Part shown: piece after piece, positions 1-8,146 of the stretch
How positions within the stretch are numbered: position 1 is the first letter of the stretch
Layout: each line of letters opens with the position of its first letter
Assembly (NCBI RefSeq): GCF_022531965.1
Contig: NZ_CP092831.1
Coordinates: 301,001-365,000, forward strand
Origin: Paenibacillus peoriae
Lineage (GTDB): Bacteria > Bacillota > Bacilli > Paenibacillales > Paenibacillaceae
Direction of reading: 5' to 3'
DNA length: 64,000 nucleotides
Made by a program: the position numbers and the translations under genes
Notes under the pieces: generated by a model
Told to the model about the DNA's origin: nothing
The model's database searches: none
The model's input: the letters and a program-made list of their open reading frames with translations, nothing else

Positions 1-1177
1 TTTGAGAAGTAATTTTATGGTTAATGGCAAACCGGTTCAGGCGAGCAAGGTTGATGATACAACGGTGGATTTCAAACTTCCTCAGCCAGCTCCTGCTTTT
101 GAGGCAGCACTGGTACAGGTATCCCCGATTCCGAAGCACATTTTCGAGAATGAAGCGGATATTGAGAAAAGTACAAAAAACAACTCTCCGGTTGGATCAG
201 GTCCTTTCAAATTTAAAGAGTACAAAACCGGTGAGTACGTTACACTCGAACGGTTCGATAACTATGTTGGCGGAAAGCCGCATCTGGATTCAGTAACATA
301 CCGAATTGTTAAAGATTCAAATGCTGCGAATTTGGCCCTTCAAAATGGTGAGATTAATGTAAACTATCTCGATCCGCAAAATGTGGAGACCATTAAAGCA
401 ACAGATAAGTTTGACATTTTCCCTTACAGCGAAGGTCGCTTGGCTTATCTGATGTTTAATGAAAACAGTGATACGAAGCAGTTGAACAAAAAAGAAGTGC
501 GTCAGGCGCTTTCTTATGCATTAAATCAGGATGAGTTGATTCAAGTTTCCTATGGCTCCAAGGATTATGCAGACACTGCAAAATCTGCTCTGACACAGGA
601 CGTACTGTATCACACGAACGACGTTGCATTTTTTAATAATGATGTGAACAAAGCAAAAGAGCTGCTGAAATCGGCTGGAGCTGAAGGACTGAAACTGCGC
701 ATTATCATTCCGGGCGGTAACAAGGTACAGGAAGCACAAGCACTCTATATCCAGCAGAAGTTAAAGGACATAGGCGTTCAGCTGGACGTGAACAGCATGG
801 ATTCATCGGCATGGTCGCAAAAGTTCGTCGATACGAATGCCAAGGACTTTGATCTGGCGATCAGCGGCTACATCATGGGGTATGACCCTGACGCATATCG
901 TATTTTGTATAGCACCGGATCATCCTCCAACTATTCGCATTATTCGAATAAGGAAGTGGATAAACTGCTGGAAGAGGGCGCGGGTGAGTCGGATACGACT
1001 AAACGTGGAGAAATTTATAAAAAGGTACAAGAGCTGCTGGCTGAGGATGCTGTCATCTATCCGATTGCTTACACCAAGACTATTGTAGCCTTCGACAAGC
1101 AGTATGGCGGTATTGATCAGGCTGTGCTGAAGCCGGTCGTGATTTTCGAGGATTTGTCCAAAATTTATCACAAATAA
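1..1177 (+). CDS. Peptide ABC transporter substrate-binding protein, C-terminal part (cut by window edge)
   Basis: Extracellular solute-binding protein of the SBP_bac_5 (DppA/OppA) family, which captures peptides, or nickel in some members, for the membrane permeases encoded next. About 391 residues are visible; family members usually have 520-600, and no signal peptide or lipobox is present, so the gene starts left of the window. The TTG at position 2 is only an in-frame codon. Family features include the run around GSGPFKFKEYK, the YLMFNEN segment and the region after the conserved RQALSYALN. The gene is followed by a strong hairpin before the permease genes, so it may be transcribed more strongly than the rest of the operon. 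The exact ligand cannot be told from sequence. Confidence 0.9.
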   Translation, partial: LRSNFMVNGKPVQASKVDDTTVDFKLPQPAPAFEAALVQVSPIPKHIFENEADIEKSTKNNSPVGSGPFKFKEYKTGEYVTLERFDNYVGGKPHLDSVTYRIVKDSNAANLALQNGEINVNYLDPQNVETIKATDKFDIFPYSEGRLAYLMFNENSDTKQLNKKEVRQALSYALNQDELIQVSYGSKDYADTAKSALTQDVLYHTNDVAFFNNDVNKAKELLKSAGAEGLKLRIIIPGGNKVQEAQALYIQQKLKDIGVQLDVNSMDSSAWSQKFVDTNAKDFDLAISGYIMGYDPDAYRILYSTGSSSNYSHYSNKEVDKLLEEGAGESDTTKRGEIYKKVQELLAEDAVIYPIAYTKTIVAFDKQYGGIDQAVLKPVVIFEDLSKIYHK

Positions 1178-1190
1178 GACAGGGTTTTCA

Positions 1191-1224
1191 AAAATAAGCT
1201 GGGCTAACCAGCTTATTTTTTTCG
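1191..1224 (+). terminator. Intra-operon terminator/attenuator
   Basis: A perfect 12-bp stem (AAAATAAGCTGG paired with CCAGCTTATTTT) with a 5-nt loop runs into seven T residues. It lies between the binding-protein gene and the first permease gene. It probably lets only part of the transcription continue, giving more binding protein than permease. Confidence 0.85.
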
Positions 1225-1249
1225 AAAACAGCAAGGGGAAGGGAAACGT

Positions 1250-2200
1250 ATGAGACAACTCATCGCCAGAAGGTTGCTGCAAGTTATACCGATGCTATTT
1301 TTTGTGTCCATCGTCTGCTTCGGCTTGATCAAGCTGGCCCCAGGTGATCCGGTTCTCTCTTTTGTTACACCGAATATGCATCTGGAAGACATTGAACGAA
1401 TGAGGCATAGCTTGGGGCTGGACCAGCCCGCTTACGTGCAGTACATATTATGGCTTAAAAAGAGTCTAACGGGTGACCTCGGCTACTCGCTAATTAATCA
1501 CCAGCCCGTGCTGGATCAGATTCTCGACCGTCTCCCGGCTACAGCCGGGTTAATGGGCGCATCCATCATACTTGCTGTGCTGGTTGCCATCCCACTTGGT
1601 TTGACGGCTGCGGCGAATCGGAATCGCTGGATCGACAAGCTCATTAATCTGATGTCGTACATCGGGATTTCTGTTCCGCTGTTTTGGCTCGGTATTTTAC
1701 TTATTTATTTGTTTGCGATTTATCTGCATTGGCTTCCGAGTACTGGGATGCGTACCATCGGTACGGACTCGGTGCTGGATGTGATCAAGCATGGGATTTT
1801 ACCATGTTTTGTACTGGCCTTCGGTTTTCTGTCTGTGTATGTGAGGTACATCCGTTCCAGCACAATTACGCAGCTCAAGGAAGAGTACGTGCAGATTCAA
1901 TACGCGTTCGGGTCTGGAAAAAGACTAGTTTTGTTTCGACATGTGCTCAAGCATGTGCTGCTGCCCATCATTACGCTGCTCGGAATGTCGGTTGCGGACC
2001 TGGTGGCTGGAGCCATTGTGACGGAGACGGTATTTTCCTGGCCGGGCATTGGCTCGCTGGGCATGACGGCGGTAAAAGGGATGGATTATCCTGTCATCAT
2101 GGGGATTACTTTATTTTCCGCTCTGCTGCTGATCCTGGGTAATCTGCTTGCGGATATCTTGTACAGCATTGCGGACCCGAGAATTAAATCAACGAGGTGA
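1250..2200 (+). CDS. Peptide ABC transporter permease, DppB/OppB type
   Basis: Integral membrane permease (316 aa) forming half of the peptide channel. The N-terminus MRQLIARRLLQVIPMLFFVS is typical of DppB/OppB, followed by the family motif around KLAPGDPV, a periplasmic-side loop, and about six hydrophobic segments. The EAA-type loop that contacts the ATPase lies about residues 205-235. The length matches the family (about 310-320). ATG at 1250 follows AAGGGGAAGGG. The next permease gene starts 4 nt after this stop, so the two are co-translated partners. The hairpin just upstream may reduce its expression relative to the binding protein. Confidence 0.93.
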   Translation: MRQLIARRLLQVIPMLFFVSIVCFGLIKLAPGDPVLSFVTPNMHLEDIERMRHSLGLDQPAYVQYILWLKKSLTGDLGYSLINHQPVLDQILDRLPATAGLMGASIILAVLVAIPLGLTAAANRNRWIDKLINLMSYIGISVPLFWLGILLIYLFAIYLHWLPSTGMRTIGTDSVLDVIKHGILPCFVLAFGFLSVYVRYIRSSTITQLKEEYVQIQYAFGSGKRLVLFRHVLKHVLLPIITLLGMSVADLVAGAIVTETVFSWPGIGSLGMTAVKGMDYPVIMGITLFSALLLILGNLLADILYSIADPRIKSTR

Positions 2201-2204
2201 ATTC

Positions 2205-3050
2205 ATGAATCGGAGCAAATGGCGCAACATCGGGATCGAGCTGATGACGAGCAAAATGGGCGCCGTCGCCCTCATACTATTGATCGTATTCTCGCTGGGG
2301 GCGATTTTCGCATTTTTATCGCCGCAGGACCCGAATAAATTGAATGTGCTGGAGCGTCTCCAACCACCGGGAGCGGCACACTGGTTTGGAACGGATGATT
2401 ATGGGCGGGACTATTTTACAAGAGCACTGTACGGCGGACGTGTATCATTGCTGGTAGGCTTCGCGTCCATGATTATTGCGACCAGTATTGGTGCAGTGGT
2501 AGGTATTGTGAGCGGGTATATTGGAGGATGGATCGACAATCTGCTTATGCGGGTTTTGGAGCTGATCATGTCGATTCCGTCTTTCTTGGTTATTTTGCTG
2601 CTAAGTGTGTTTTTGAAGCCGGGCGTCGGCAATATCATTGTCATTATCGCCTTGCTCATGTGGATGAACATTGCCCGGGTGGTGCGGGCAGAGACAATGA
2701 CGTTGCGTGAACGGGAGTATGTACTATACGCCAAAGCCTCGGGACAAAGTACGTTTGGTATTATTATGAAGCACATTGTACCGAATCTGATTCCGGTAAT
2801 TATCGTAGGGGCGACGAACAATATCGCTTCAGCGATTATGATGGAATCGTCACTGAGCTTTCTCGGCTTTGGTGTTCAACTGCCGAACGCTACGTGGGGC
2901 AGTATGCTGAATAATGCCCAAGGATATATTGCACAGGCCCCATATATGGCATTATTCCCGGGTTTGCTTATTTTACTGACTGTGTTGAGCTTTAATGTTT
3001 TGGGAGATGTGCTGCGTGTAGGCTTTGAACCCAAATTAGTAAAACGATGA
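2205..3050 (+). CDS. Peptide ABC transporter permease, DppC/OppC type
   Basis: Second channel subunit (281 aa). It has the DppC/OppC pattern: one N-terminal membrane helix (about residues 20-42), a short OppC_N region with the HWFGTDDYGRD motif (about 60-75), then five further membrane segments with an EAA loop near the end of the third quarter. An open frame extends upstream into the preceding gene, but ATG at 2205 is chosen because GAGGTGA sits at the correct distance and it begins just after the previous stop. It partners with the preceding permease and is driven by the two ATPases that follow. Confidence 0.93.
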   Translation: MNRSKWRNIGIELMTSKMGAVALILLIVFSLGAIFAFLSPQDPNKLNVLERLQPPGAAHWFGTDDYGRDYFTRALYGGRVSLLVGFASMIIATSIGAVVGIVSGYIGGWIDNLLMRVLELIMSIPSFLVILLLSVFLKPGVGNIIVIIALLMWMNIARVVRAETMTLREREYVLYAKASGQSTFGIIMKHIVPNLIPVIIVGATNNIASAIMMESSLSFLGFGVQLPNATWGSMLNNAQGYIAQAPYMALFPGLLILLTVLSFNVLGDVLRVGFEPKLVKR

Positions 3051-3125
3051 TTTATAGTTTCATAGATTCATAGTACAGGCCCATTACAAATGGCTCCAGG
3101 AGCGACAGGAAGGAGCGAAAACACG

Positions 3126-4163
3126 ATGACAGAACATCTACTGTCCGTCGAACAGCTGGAGGTCTCCTTTTTCACTCGTGAAGGGGAAAATCAGGCAGTT
3201 CGAGGGGTTAGTTTTCACATTGATGCTGGAGAAACGGTAGGAATCGTAGGAGAATCCGGCAGCGGCAAAAGTGTTACAGCGAAAGCGATCATGTCGATGA
3301 TTGCCCCGCCGGGCAAGCGGCTGAACGGCGATATTCGTTATCGGGGACAAAGTCTGACCGCTCTGACGGAAAAGCAATGGCGCAAAATACGTGGAAACCA
3401 GATTGCGATGGTCTTTCAGGACCCGATGACCTCGCTGAATCCGGTCAAAAAGGTTGGCTATCACCTGATCGAGGTGATTCGCAGACATCGAGGACTGAGC
3501 AAGGAAGCGGCTACGCAAGCAGCTGTAGAACTGCTGCGACAAGTAGGCATTACCGAGCCGGAGCGCCGAATGAACCAATACCCGCATCAATTCAGCGGCG
3601 GGATGCGCCAGCGGGTGATGATTGCTATGGCGCTCTCGTGCAGCCCGGAGCTGCTGATTGCAGATGAGCCGACTACAGCGCTGGACGTAACGATTCAGGC
3701 GCAAATCTTGGAACTGCTCAAGACGCTGAAGCAGCAATCCGACATGTCGATTGCTCTAATCACCCATGATCTGGGCGTCGTCGCCCAGGTGTGCAGCCGT
3801 GTCATCGTCATGTACGGCGGCATGGTGATGGAGGAGGGACGCGTGGACGATATCTTTTATCGTCCGGGCCACCCGTATACGCAGGGCCTGCTGCGCTCTG
3901 TGCCCCAGCGTACGAACGGCTTCCGTGAGCGGCTAGTGCCGATTGAGGGCACGCCGCCGGACCTGCTGAACCCGCCATCGGGCTGTCCGTTCATGGAACG
4001 GTGCCCGCACGCGTTTGCCCGCTGTGTGGAGCGGCCGCCGATGATAGAGCTGCGCCCGGGTCAGCGAGCAGCCTGCTGGTTGAACGATCCGGAAGCAGGG
4101 CCTGCTGGAGTCTACGAGACGCCCGAAGCGGGCCATACGGAAGGGGGGAATAACGGTGAGTGA
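3126..4163 (+). CDS. Peptide ABC transporter ATP-binding protein, DppD/OppD type
   Basis: Cytoplasmic ATPase (345 aa) powering peptide import. It shows Walker A GESGSGKS (about residues 38-45), a Q-loop at [12 protein letters not shown], the ABC signature FSGGMRQRV, Walker [13 protein letters not shown] and the switch His in ITHDLG. The C-terminal oligopeptide-transporter extension has the Cys cluster (CPFMERC, ending in C and W) typical of DppD/OppD, which in relatives binds an iron-sulfur cluster. ATG at 3126 follows GGAAGGAGCG. An upstream in-frame extension lacks support. It overlaps the next ATPase gene by 8 nt, so the two are translationally coupled. Confidence 0.93.
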   Translation: MTEHLLSVEQLEVSFFTREGENQAVRGVSFHIDAGETVGIVGESGSGKSVTAKAIMSMIAPPGKRLNGDIRYRGQSLTALTEKQWRKIRGNQIAMVFQDPMTSLNPVKKVGYHLIEVIRRHRGLSKEAATQAAVELLRQVGITEPERRMNQYPHQFSGGMRQRVMIAMALSCSPELLIADEPTTALDVTIQAQILELLKTLKQQSDMSIALITHDLGVVAQVCSRVIVMYGGMVMEEGRVDDIFYRPGHPYTQGLLRSVPQRTNGFRERLVPIEGTPPDLLNPPSGCPFMERCPHAFARCVERPPMIELRPGQRAACWLNDPEAGPAGVYETPEAGHTEGGNNGE

Positions 4164-5118
4164 AGCAAATAATGTATTGAGTGAGCATCAGCCATTGGTA
4201 GAGGTACACCAGCTTAAGAAGCATTTTGTGACCGCAAAGGATTTGTTAGGGCGTAGCTCTGAGGTGCTCAAGGCGGTAGATGGCGTGAGCTTTCAAATCA
4301 AGCGTGGCGAGACGTTCGGACTGGTCGGTGAGTCAGGTAGTGGGAAATCAACGGTTGGACGCTGTCTGACACGGTTATACGATTATACAGAAGGTACGGT
4401 ACGCTTTGACGGCCAGGATATTTCCAAGCTGAACGATAAACAGCTCAAGCCGCTGCGTCGGCGCATTCAGAGCATTTTTCAGGACCCATATTCCTCTCTT
4501 AATCCGGGTATGAACGTGCTTGACCTGATCGGTGAGCCGATGGATATTCACAGATTGCATCAGGGGAGTGAGCGTAAGGATGCCGTAGTGGCTTTACTGG
4601 AGAAGGTAGGGCTGAAGCGAGAGCATCTGTACCGCTACTCGCACGAGTTCAGCGGCGGGCAGCGCCAGCGGATTTCCATCGCTCGTGCTCTGTCCGTGAA
4701 CCCCGAGTTCATCGTCTGTGACGAGCCGATTTCGGCACTCGATGTGTCCATCCAGGCGCAGGTCATTAACACGCTGGAGGATCTCCAGCAGGAGTTCGGG
4801 CTGACGTACCTGTTCATCGCCCATGACTTGTCGATGGTGCGGCATATTTCAGACCGAATCGGTGTGATGTACCATGGGCGACTGGTAGAAGTAGCTGATG
4901 CAGATGAATTGTATGAGCAGCCCGCTCATCCTTATACGCAGGCGCTGTTGTCCTCTATCCCTGTGCCTGATCCGAGAGCAGTCGGAGAGCGCGAGGGACT
5001 GGGGGGAAGCTTGGCCCAACCAGACGGTTCATTAGTATGGGACAAGGATAACAACAGTGCAACCGAGCTGAGAGAAATCAGTCCCGGCCATTATGTAGCA
5101 TACCCGGTTAACCGTTAG
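4156..5118 (+). CDS. Peptide ABC transporter ATP-binding protein, DppF/OppF type
   Basis: Second ATPase of the importer (320 aa), forming a heterodimer with the DppD-like protein. It has Walker [21 protein letters not shown] at the Q-loop, signature FSGGQRQRI, Walker B FIVCDEPISALD and H-loop IAHDLS. The DppF-type C-terminal extension is present but lacks the full Cys cluster seen in the partner; it has a short divergent tail from about residue 270. The start is GTG at 4156 with GGAAGGGGGG upstream, inside the end of the preceding gene. It completes a canonical SBP-B-C-D-F operon. Confidence 0.93.
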   Translation: MSEANNVLSEHQPLVEVHQLKKHFVTAKDLLGRSSEVLKAVDGVSFQIKRGETFGLVGESGSGKSTVGRCLTRLYDYTEGTVRFDGQDISKLNDKQLKPLRRRIQSIFQDPYSSLNPGMNVLDLIGEPMDIHRLHQGSERKDAVVALLEKVGLKREHLYRYSHEFSGGQRQRISIARALSVNPEFIVCDEPISALDVSIQAQVINTLEDLQQEFGLTYLFIAHDLSMVRHISDRIGVMYHGRLVEVADADELYEQPAHPYTQALLSSIPVPDPRAVGEREGLGGSLAQPDGSLVWDKDNNSATELREISPGHYVAYPVNR

Positions 5119-5167
5119 GGTTAAGATCGGTTGTACGATGTGCATGACCCAAAGGAGGCAAAAAACG

Positions 5168-5623
5168 ATGACTGAATCGACGAAAAGAGTACGTATTTCC
5201 CAATGGGACGCGCTCTTGCTGGAATCATTACGCTCTTTAGGCTGGTCCCAAGAGGAATTAATCCGTCGGGTGCAGCAAAATGAGCTGCCAACGGACGGAC
5301 CATCCGATTTTGATTATACAGAGCTTGTCACTGGGCTGGCGTCCCAAGAGCCGGAGGTGTTTGTCAGCGCGGTAACGGATGGATATCAGATCAAGTACAA
5401 TACGATCCGGGGCATTCGTTCGTGGATTGCCGTTGCGTTCGGGCGGGAGCCTGAGCTGTCCCTGGAGGAAGGAAGCGAAGCCGTTACATCCGAACTGACG
5501 AAGGCTGAGTATGATCGGCTAGAACGGGTACTTTCATTAGGCTGGGTCATCCAGGAAGTACGTCCCGCGGAGGGCGAGACTTCAGGATTATACCGAATTG
5601 TACCTGCTTCACAGACGCATTAA
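5168..5623 (+). CDS. Conserved hypothetical protein, last gene of the peptide-transporter operon
   Basis: A small acidic soluble protein of 151 residues with no signal peptide or membrane segment. I do not recognise a named domain. The first 40 residues are Trp/Leu-rich (DALLLESLRSLGWSQEELI) and could be a helical or winged-helix-like bundle, and a similar Leu-Gly-Trp segment recurs near residue 125 (RVLSLGWVIQEV). ATG at 5168 is chosen over an upstream in-frame start because AAAGGAGG precedes it. The gap to the transporter gene is about 50 nt with no terminator, and a strong terminator follows, so it is probably co-transcribed with the importer. Function unknown. Confidence 0.75.
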   Translation: MTESTKRVRISQWDALLLESLRSLGWSQEELIRRVQQNELPTDGPSDFDYTELVTGLASQEPEVFVSAVTDGYQIKYNTIRGIRSWIAVAFGREPELSLEEGSEAVTSELTKAEYDRLERVLSLGWVIQEVRPAEGETSGLYRIVPASQTH

Positions 5624-5660
5624 ATCCTGGGGATGAAGTAATATACTTTACCAGAAATTG

Positions 5661-5695
5661 AAACGAGCTGACGTGGAGGCCAGCTCGTTTTTTTA
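5661..5695. terminator. Bidirectional rho-independent terminator
   Basis: A 10-bp stem (AAACGAGCTG with CAGCTCGTTT) is followed by a T run on the plus strand, with A residues on the other side. It sits between converging genes ending at 5623 (+) and 5693 (-), so it can serve both. Confidence 0.85.
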
Positions 5696-6307
5696 TTGCA
5701 ATTCTTCTTCATCTTTTTTATTCAGCATAACCAGACTATTGTGAAAGATCCGTGTCATGCAGTAAAAGAAGGCCATTCTGGTGGTTTGCATAATAGCTCC
5801 CAACAACATGGACATCGATTCCATTTGGGAAAAATGTAAGATAAGAATCCGGTTAATAATTCCTTCACCAAACCAGACAAAATATAGCGGAACAATCATC
5901 TTTTGAATATAACGAGCTTTACGCCCCAATTCGGGGTGGAGCGCAAAGTACCTATAAATATGGGTGAATGTATTGGAGAATCCCCACAAGTTAATAAAAG
6001 GAATCATGCGAGCAATGGCTCCCACGGTACGAATCGGATAATCGGAATGTTTTTGCCGGATGGCTTTATGTACTTGAACTAGCCAGATCAGATAGGTTAC
6101 AAAACACATGTAGTACAGAACAAAGCTAAAGACTGTAAATTTTTGCTCCAATTCGTATAGATGATCATAATAAAAATCATTTGCGTAAATATACACTAAC
6201 GTAAAAATAAGGATAATAAATTCACCTATAGTGCCCACCGCTAGCAAGGCTTGGTGTACGCTGCCAGCTGTCTTGGATGGAAATGCTTTGGAATCTGATT
6301 CATTCAA
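5693..6307 (-). CDS. Small multi-pass membrane protein, DUF4328-like
   Basis: A 204-residue protein with about five hydrophobic segments (near residues 22-42, 60-80, 95-112, 135-155 and 165-190). The central RMIPFINLWGFSNTF stretch resembles the IPFVNLW-type motif of DUF4328 membrane proteins; that assignment is by eye and moderate. Its start overlaps the end of the upstream protease gene by 8 nt, so the two are translationally coupled. The pairing suggests the membrane protein is a partner or substrate of the protease, but this is inference. Function unknown. Confidence 0.7.
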   Translation of the reverse strand: MNESDSKAFPSKTAGSVHQALLAVGTIGEFIILIFTLVYIYANDFYYDHLYELEQKFTVFSFVLYYMCFVTYLIWLVQVHKAIRQKHSDYPIRTVGAIARMIPFINLWGFSNTFTHIYRYFALHPELGRKARYIQKMIVPLYFVWFGEGIINRILILHFSQMESMSMLLGAIMQTTRMAFFYCMTRIFHNSLVMLNKKDEEELQ

Positions 6308-7223
6308 GATGTACTTCCTCCCAGTCTAGTTGCTTCAAATACACGATAGCATCCTCCAGTGTTTCTACGGGGATAATGCGCAGCTTGAGTCCATGTTCCT
6401 TTTGGACTCGGGCAGCCTCTGCTTCGTTGCCTTCCTCCCCATACCATTCATAATCTGCCGGTACGAAAAATAGATCAACCTTTGCCGCCTCGGCTCCCAG
6501 CAGTTTTTGCTCCAGCCCACCGACCGATCCGACATCCCCGTATTCTTCCATCGTGCCAGTGCCTGCAATTTTGTGACGTCCGCCATCTGAAAAGTCGATG
6601 TTATTGGCTTCCTCATACAGTCCGATGCCTGTCATCAGACCCAAGGAATTCCCCGCAAGATCCTGCAAATGAGTCAATAGCTCCGCATAGCGAGCATCCT
6701 CCAATTTGCTAAGATTCGAGAAAGTTGTTGAATCACCACCTGTTTCGCTGTCTACACTTAATTCCGTCGCTGCATGTACAGCTTGCATAGCAGAATATTT
6801 TAGCGTGTCCGTCTCTGAAAGGTCCTTCAAATAAGAGTCCACTTCATCAGGGGCAATGGGTTCAAACTTAATCGCACCCCCGGATACATTTTCACTGGAA
6901 TATACATTCCAACGCTCCAGGAGATTGTTAGCAATACCCGTTTGAACAGACGCAAAAAACACGCTTCCCTGAACGCCAAGATCTTTGACCGGATGCATTT
7001 CTCCTTGCAAAATATACTGTGCAGGCATAGGCCGTGTTCCAATAAAGGCGGCGATAGCCGGGATCAGCAGCAGCGCGAAAATGAGTATACGTTCTTTGTT
7101 AATGCCAAATATCTTTTTGAGGAGATATGGATTACGGCTTGGCACCTCATTCACAACCTTTCCAACTGTTCTCATACGGATATCATCGGTTGAAAAGATT
7201 AGAAAGGTTACATTTTTCACCAT
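6300..7223 (-). CDS. Membrane-anchored Lon-like (S16/YlbL-type) serine protease
   Basis: A 307-residue protein with one N-terminal membrane helix (about 45-61) and a C-terminal Lon proteolytic domain (about 180-300). The Ser-Lys dyad is visible: Ser193 in GNSLGLMTG (usual motif GPSAG) and Lys240 in GGLEQKLLGA, with the family hallmark KIAGTGTMEEYGDVGSVGG between them. B. subtilis YlbL has the order helix, PDZ, Lon domain at about 340 residues. Here the middle (about 65-175) is shorter and I could not recognise a clear PDZ. The start is uncertain: ATG at 7223 has no good ribosome site, and ATG at 7175 is an alternative. It is first in a two-gene operon with the membrane protein at 5693-6307. 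Confidence 0.8.
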   Translation of the reverse strand: MVKNVTFLIFSTDDIRMRTVGKVVNEVPSRNPYLLKKIFGINKERILIFALLLIPAIAAFIGTRPMPAQYILQGEMHPVKDLGVQGSVFFASVQTGIANNLLERWNVYSSENVSGGAIKFEPIAPDEVDSYLKDLSETDTLKYSAMQAVHAATELSVDSETGGDSTTFSNLSKLEDARYAELLTHLQDLAGNSLGLMTGIGLYEEANNIDFSDGGRHKIAGTGTMEEYGDVGSVGGLEQKLLGAEAAKVDLFFVPADYEWYGEEGNEAEAARVQKEHGLKLRIIPVETLEDAIVYLKQLDWEEVHLE

Positions 7224-7339
7224 AAATGACCGATAAGAGTATAGTAGTATACATATTTTTAACGCTCTGCCAGATCACCGACGCTCTTTTTTTATGCTAT
7301 ATTTTATACATAAGGAAAATTAGAGAGCTGAGGTGCAGC

Positions 7340-7897
7340 ATGACATCAATGACTATTGTCGAATCATCCGTCAAACCAGGATTAATGGCTTTTCAGGCAA
7401 GCACTGAAGATCAGGAGCAGGTTCAGGAGTTAATTTTAAAGACGGCCAGGTGGCTGCACAGCAAAGGCTCTACGCAATGGGGACGCTTACTAAAAGGAAA
7501 AGATGATCACAACCTTGGCGGCGCTATTGCACGTGGAGAAGTGATTATTTTCCGAGCATCAGAGGATCATGGCTTGGCAGGCGCAGTGATCTTGCAGCAG
7601 CAGCCCAGTGCATGGGACCGTAAGTTGTGGGGATTAGACGAAACGGATTCTGAGGGAGGAACCTCAGTATATCTGCATCGTTTGGTTGTGGATCGCGATA
7701 GCACCGGGAAGGGTCTAGGCCTTGAGCTGATGCAATGGATTGAACAAGGTATCCACTTCACAGGCAAGGACCGAATCCGTTTAGACTGTATTGCGGGCAA
7801 TGACAAGCTTAGCGAGTTTTACAGACAATGCGGTTATACGTATATAGGCGAAACGAACGGCTATAATACTTTTGAAAAGATGCTAATAAAGATTTAG
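7340..7897 (+). CDS. GNAT-family N-acetyltransferase
   Basis: Predicted acetyl-CoA-dependent N-acetyltransferase of 185 residues. The acetyl-CoA binding core is in the second half: the VYLHRLVVDRDSTGKGLGLEL segment carries the V-D-x4-G-x-G-L-G pattern of motif A, and the C-terminal strand contains LSEFYRQCGYTYIGE, as in GNAT enzymes acting on small molecules or proteins. ATG at 7340 is preferred over an upstream frame extending to 7226, because GAGGTG lies just upstream and the extension is hydrophobic, Cys-rich and unlike the family. It is monocistronic and ends at its own terminator. Substrate unknown. Confidence 0.85.
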   Translation: MTSMTIVESSVKPGLMAFQASTEDQEQVQELILKTARWLHSKGSTQWGRLLKGKDDHNLGGAIARGEVIIFRASEDHGLAGAVILQQQPSAWDRKLWGLDETDSEGGTSVYLHRLVVDRDSTGKGLGLELMQWIEQGIHFTGKDRIRLDCIAGNDKLSEFYRQCGYTYIGETNGYNTFEKMLIKI

Positions 7898-7917
7898 AAA
7901 ACTGAATTATAGCTCAA

Positions 7918-7963
7918 GGAATACGAAAGAAGGAAGCAGGTGATCTGTATTCTTCTTTTTTTG
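7918..7963 (+). terminator. Rho-independent terminator after the GNAT gene
   Basis: The arms GAATAC and GTATTC with extra pairing between AGAAGG and the following CTTCT region are followed by a run of seven T residues. Confidence 0.7.
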
Positions 7964-8087
7964 TTGTGCAGCCTTTACTTTCCCTTGATCGCTGTCATAT
8001 CAGAGTCCTCCAAAAGAGAAAATTTATATGAAAATGAAAATGGGGATATCGTGTCTCACCCTTCTACATATGATGATAGGGAAGTTT

Positions 8088-8101
8088 TGTAAGCGTTTTA
8101 A
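8088..8101 (+). promoter_or_regulatory. cre-like catabolite control site
   Basis: TGTAAGCGTTTTAA matches the CcpA operator consensus TGWAANCGNTNWCA at 13 of 14 positions, by eye. It lies about 45 bp before the sugar-binding protein gene. It suggests catabolite control of that gene. Confidence 0.5.
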
Positions 8102-8146
8102 AATAGGAAGGCATACAACCAAGTGAAGCTACAGGAGGCGGTTAAA

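Noticed and set aside
1684..2142. Plus-strand frame inside the DppB-type permease
   Set aside because: Out of frame with the permease, Cys- and His-rich and no ribosome site.
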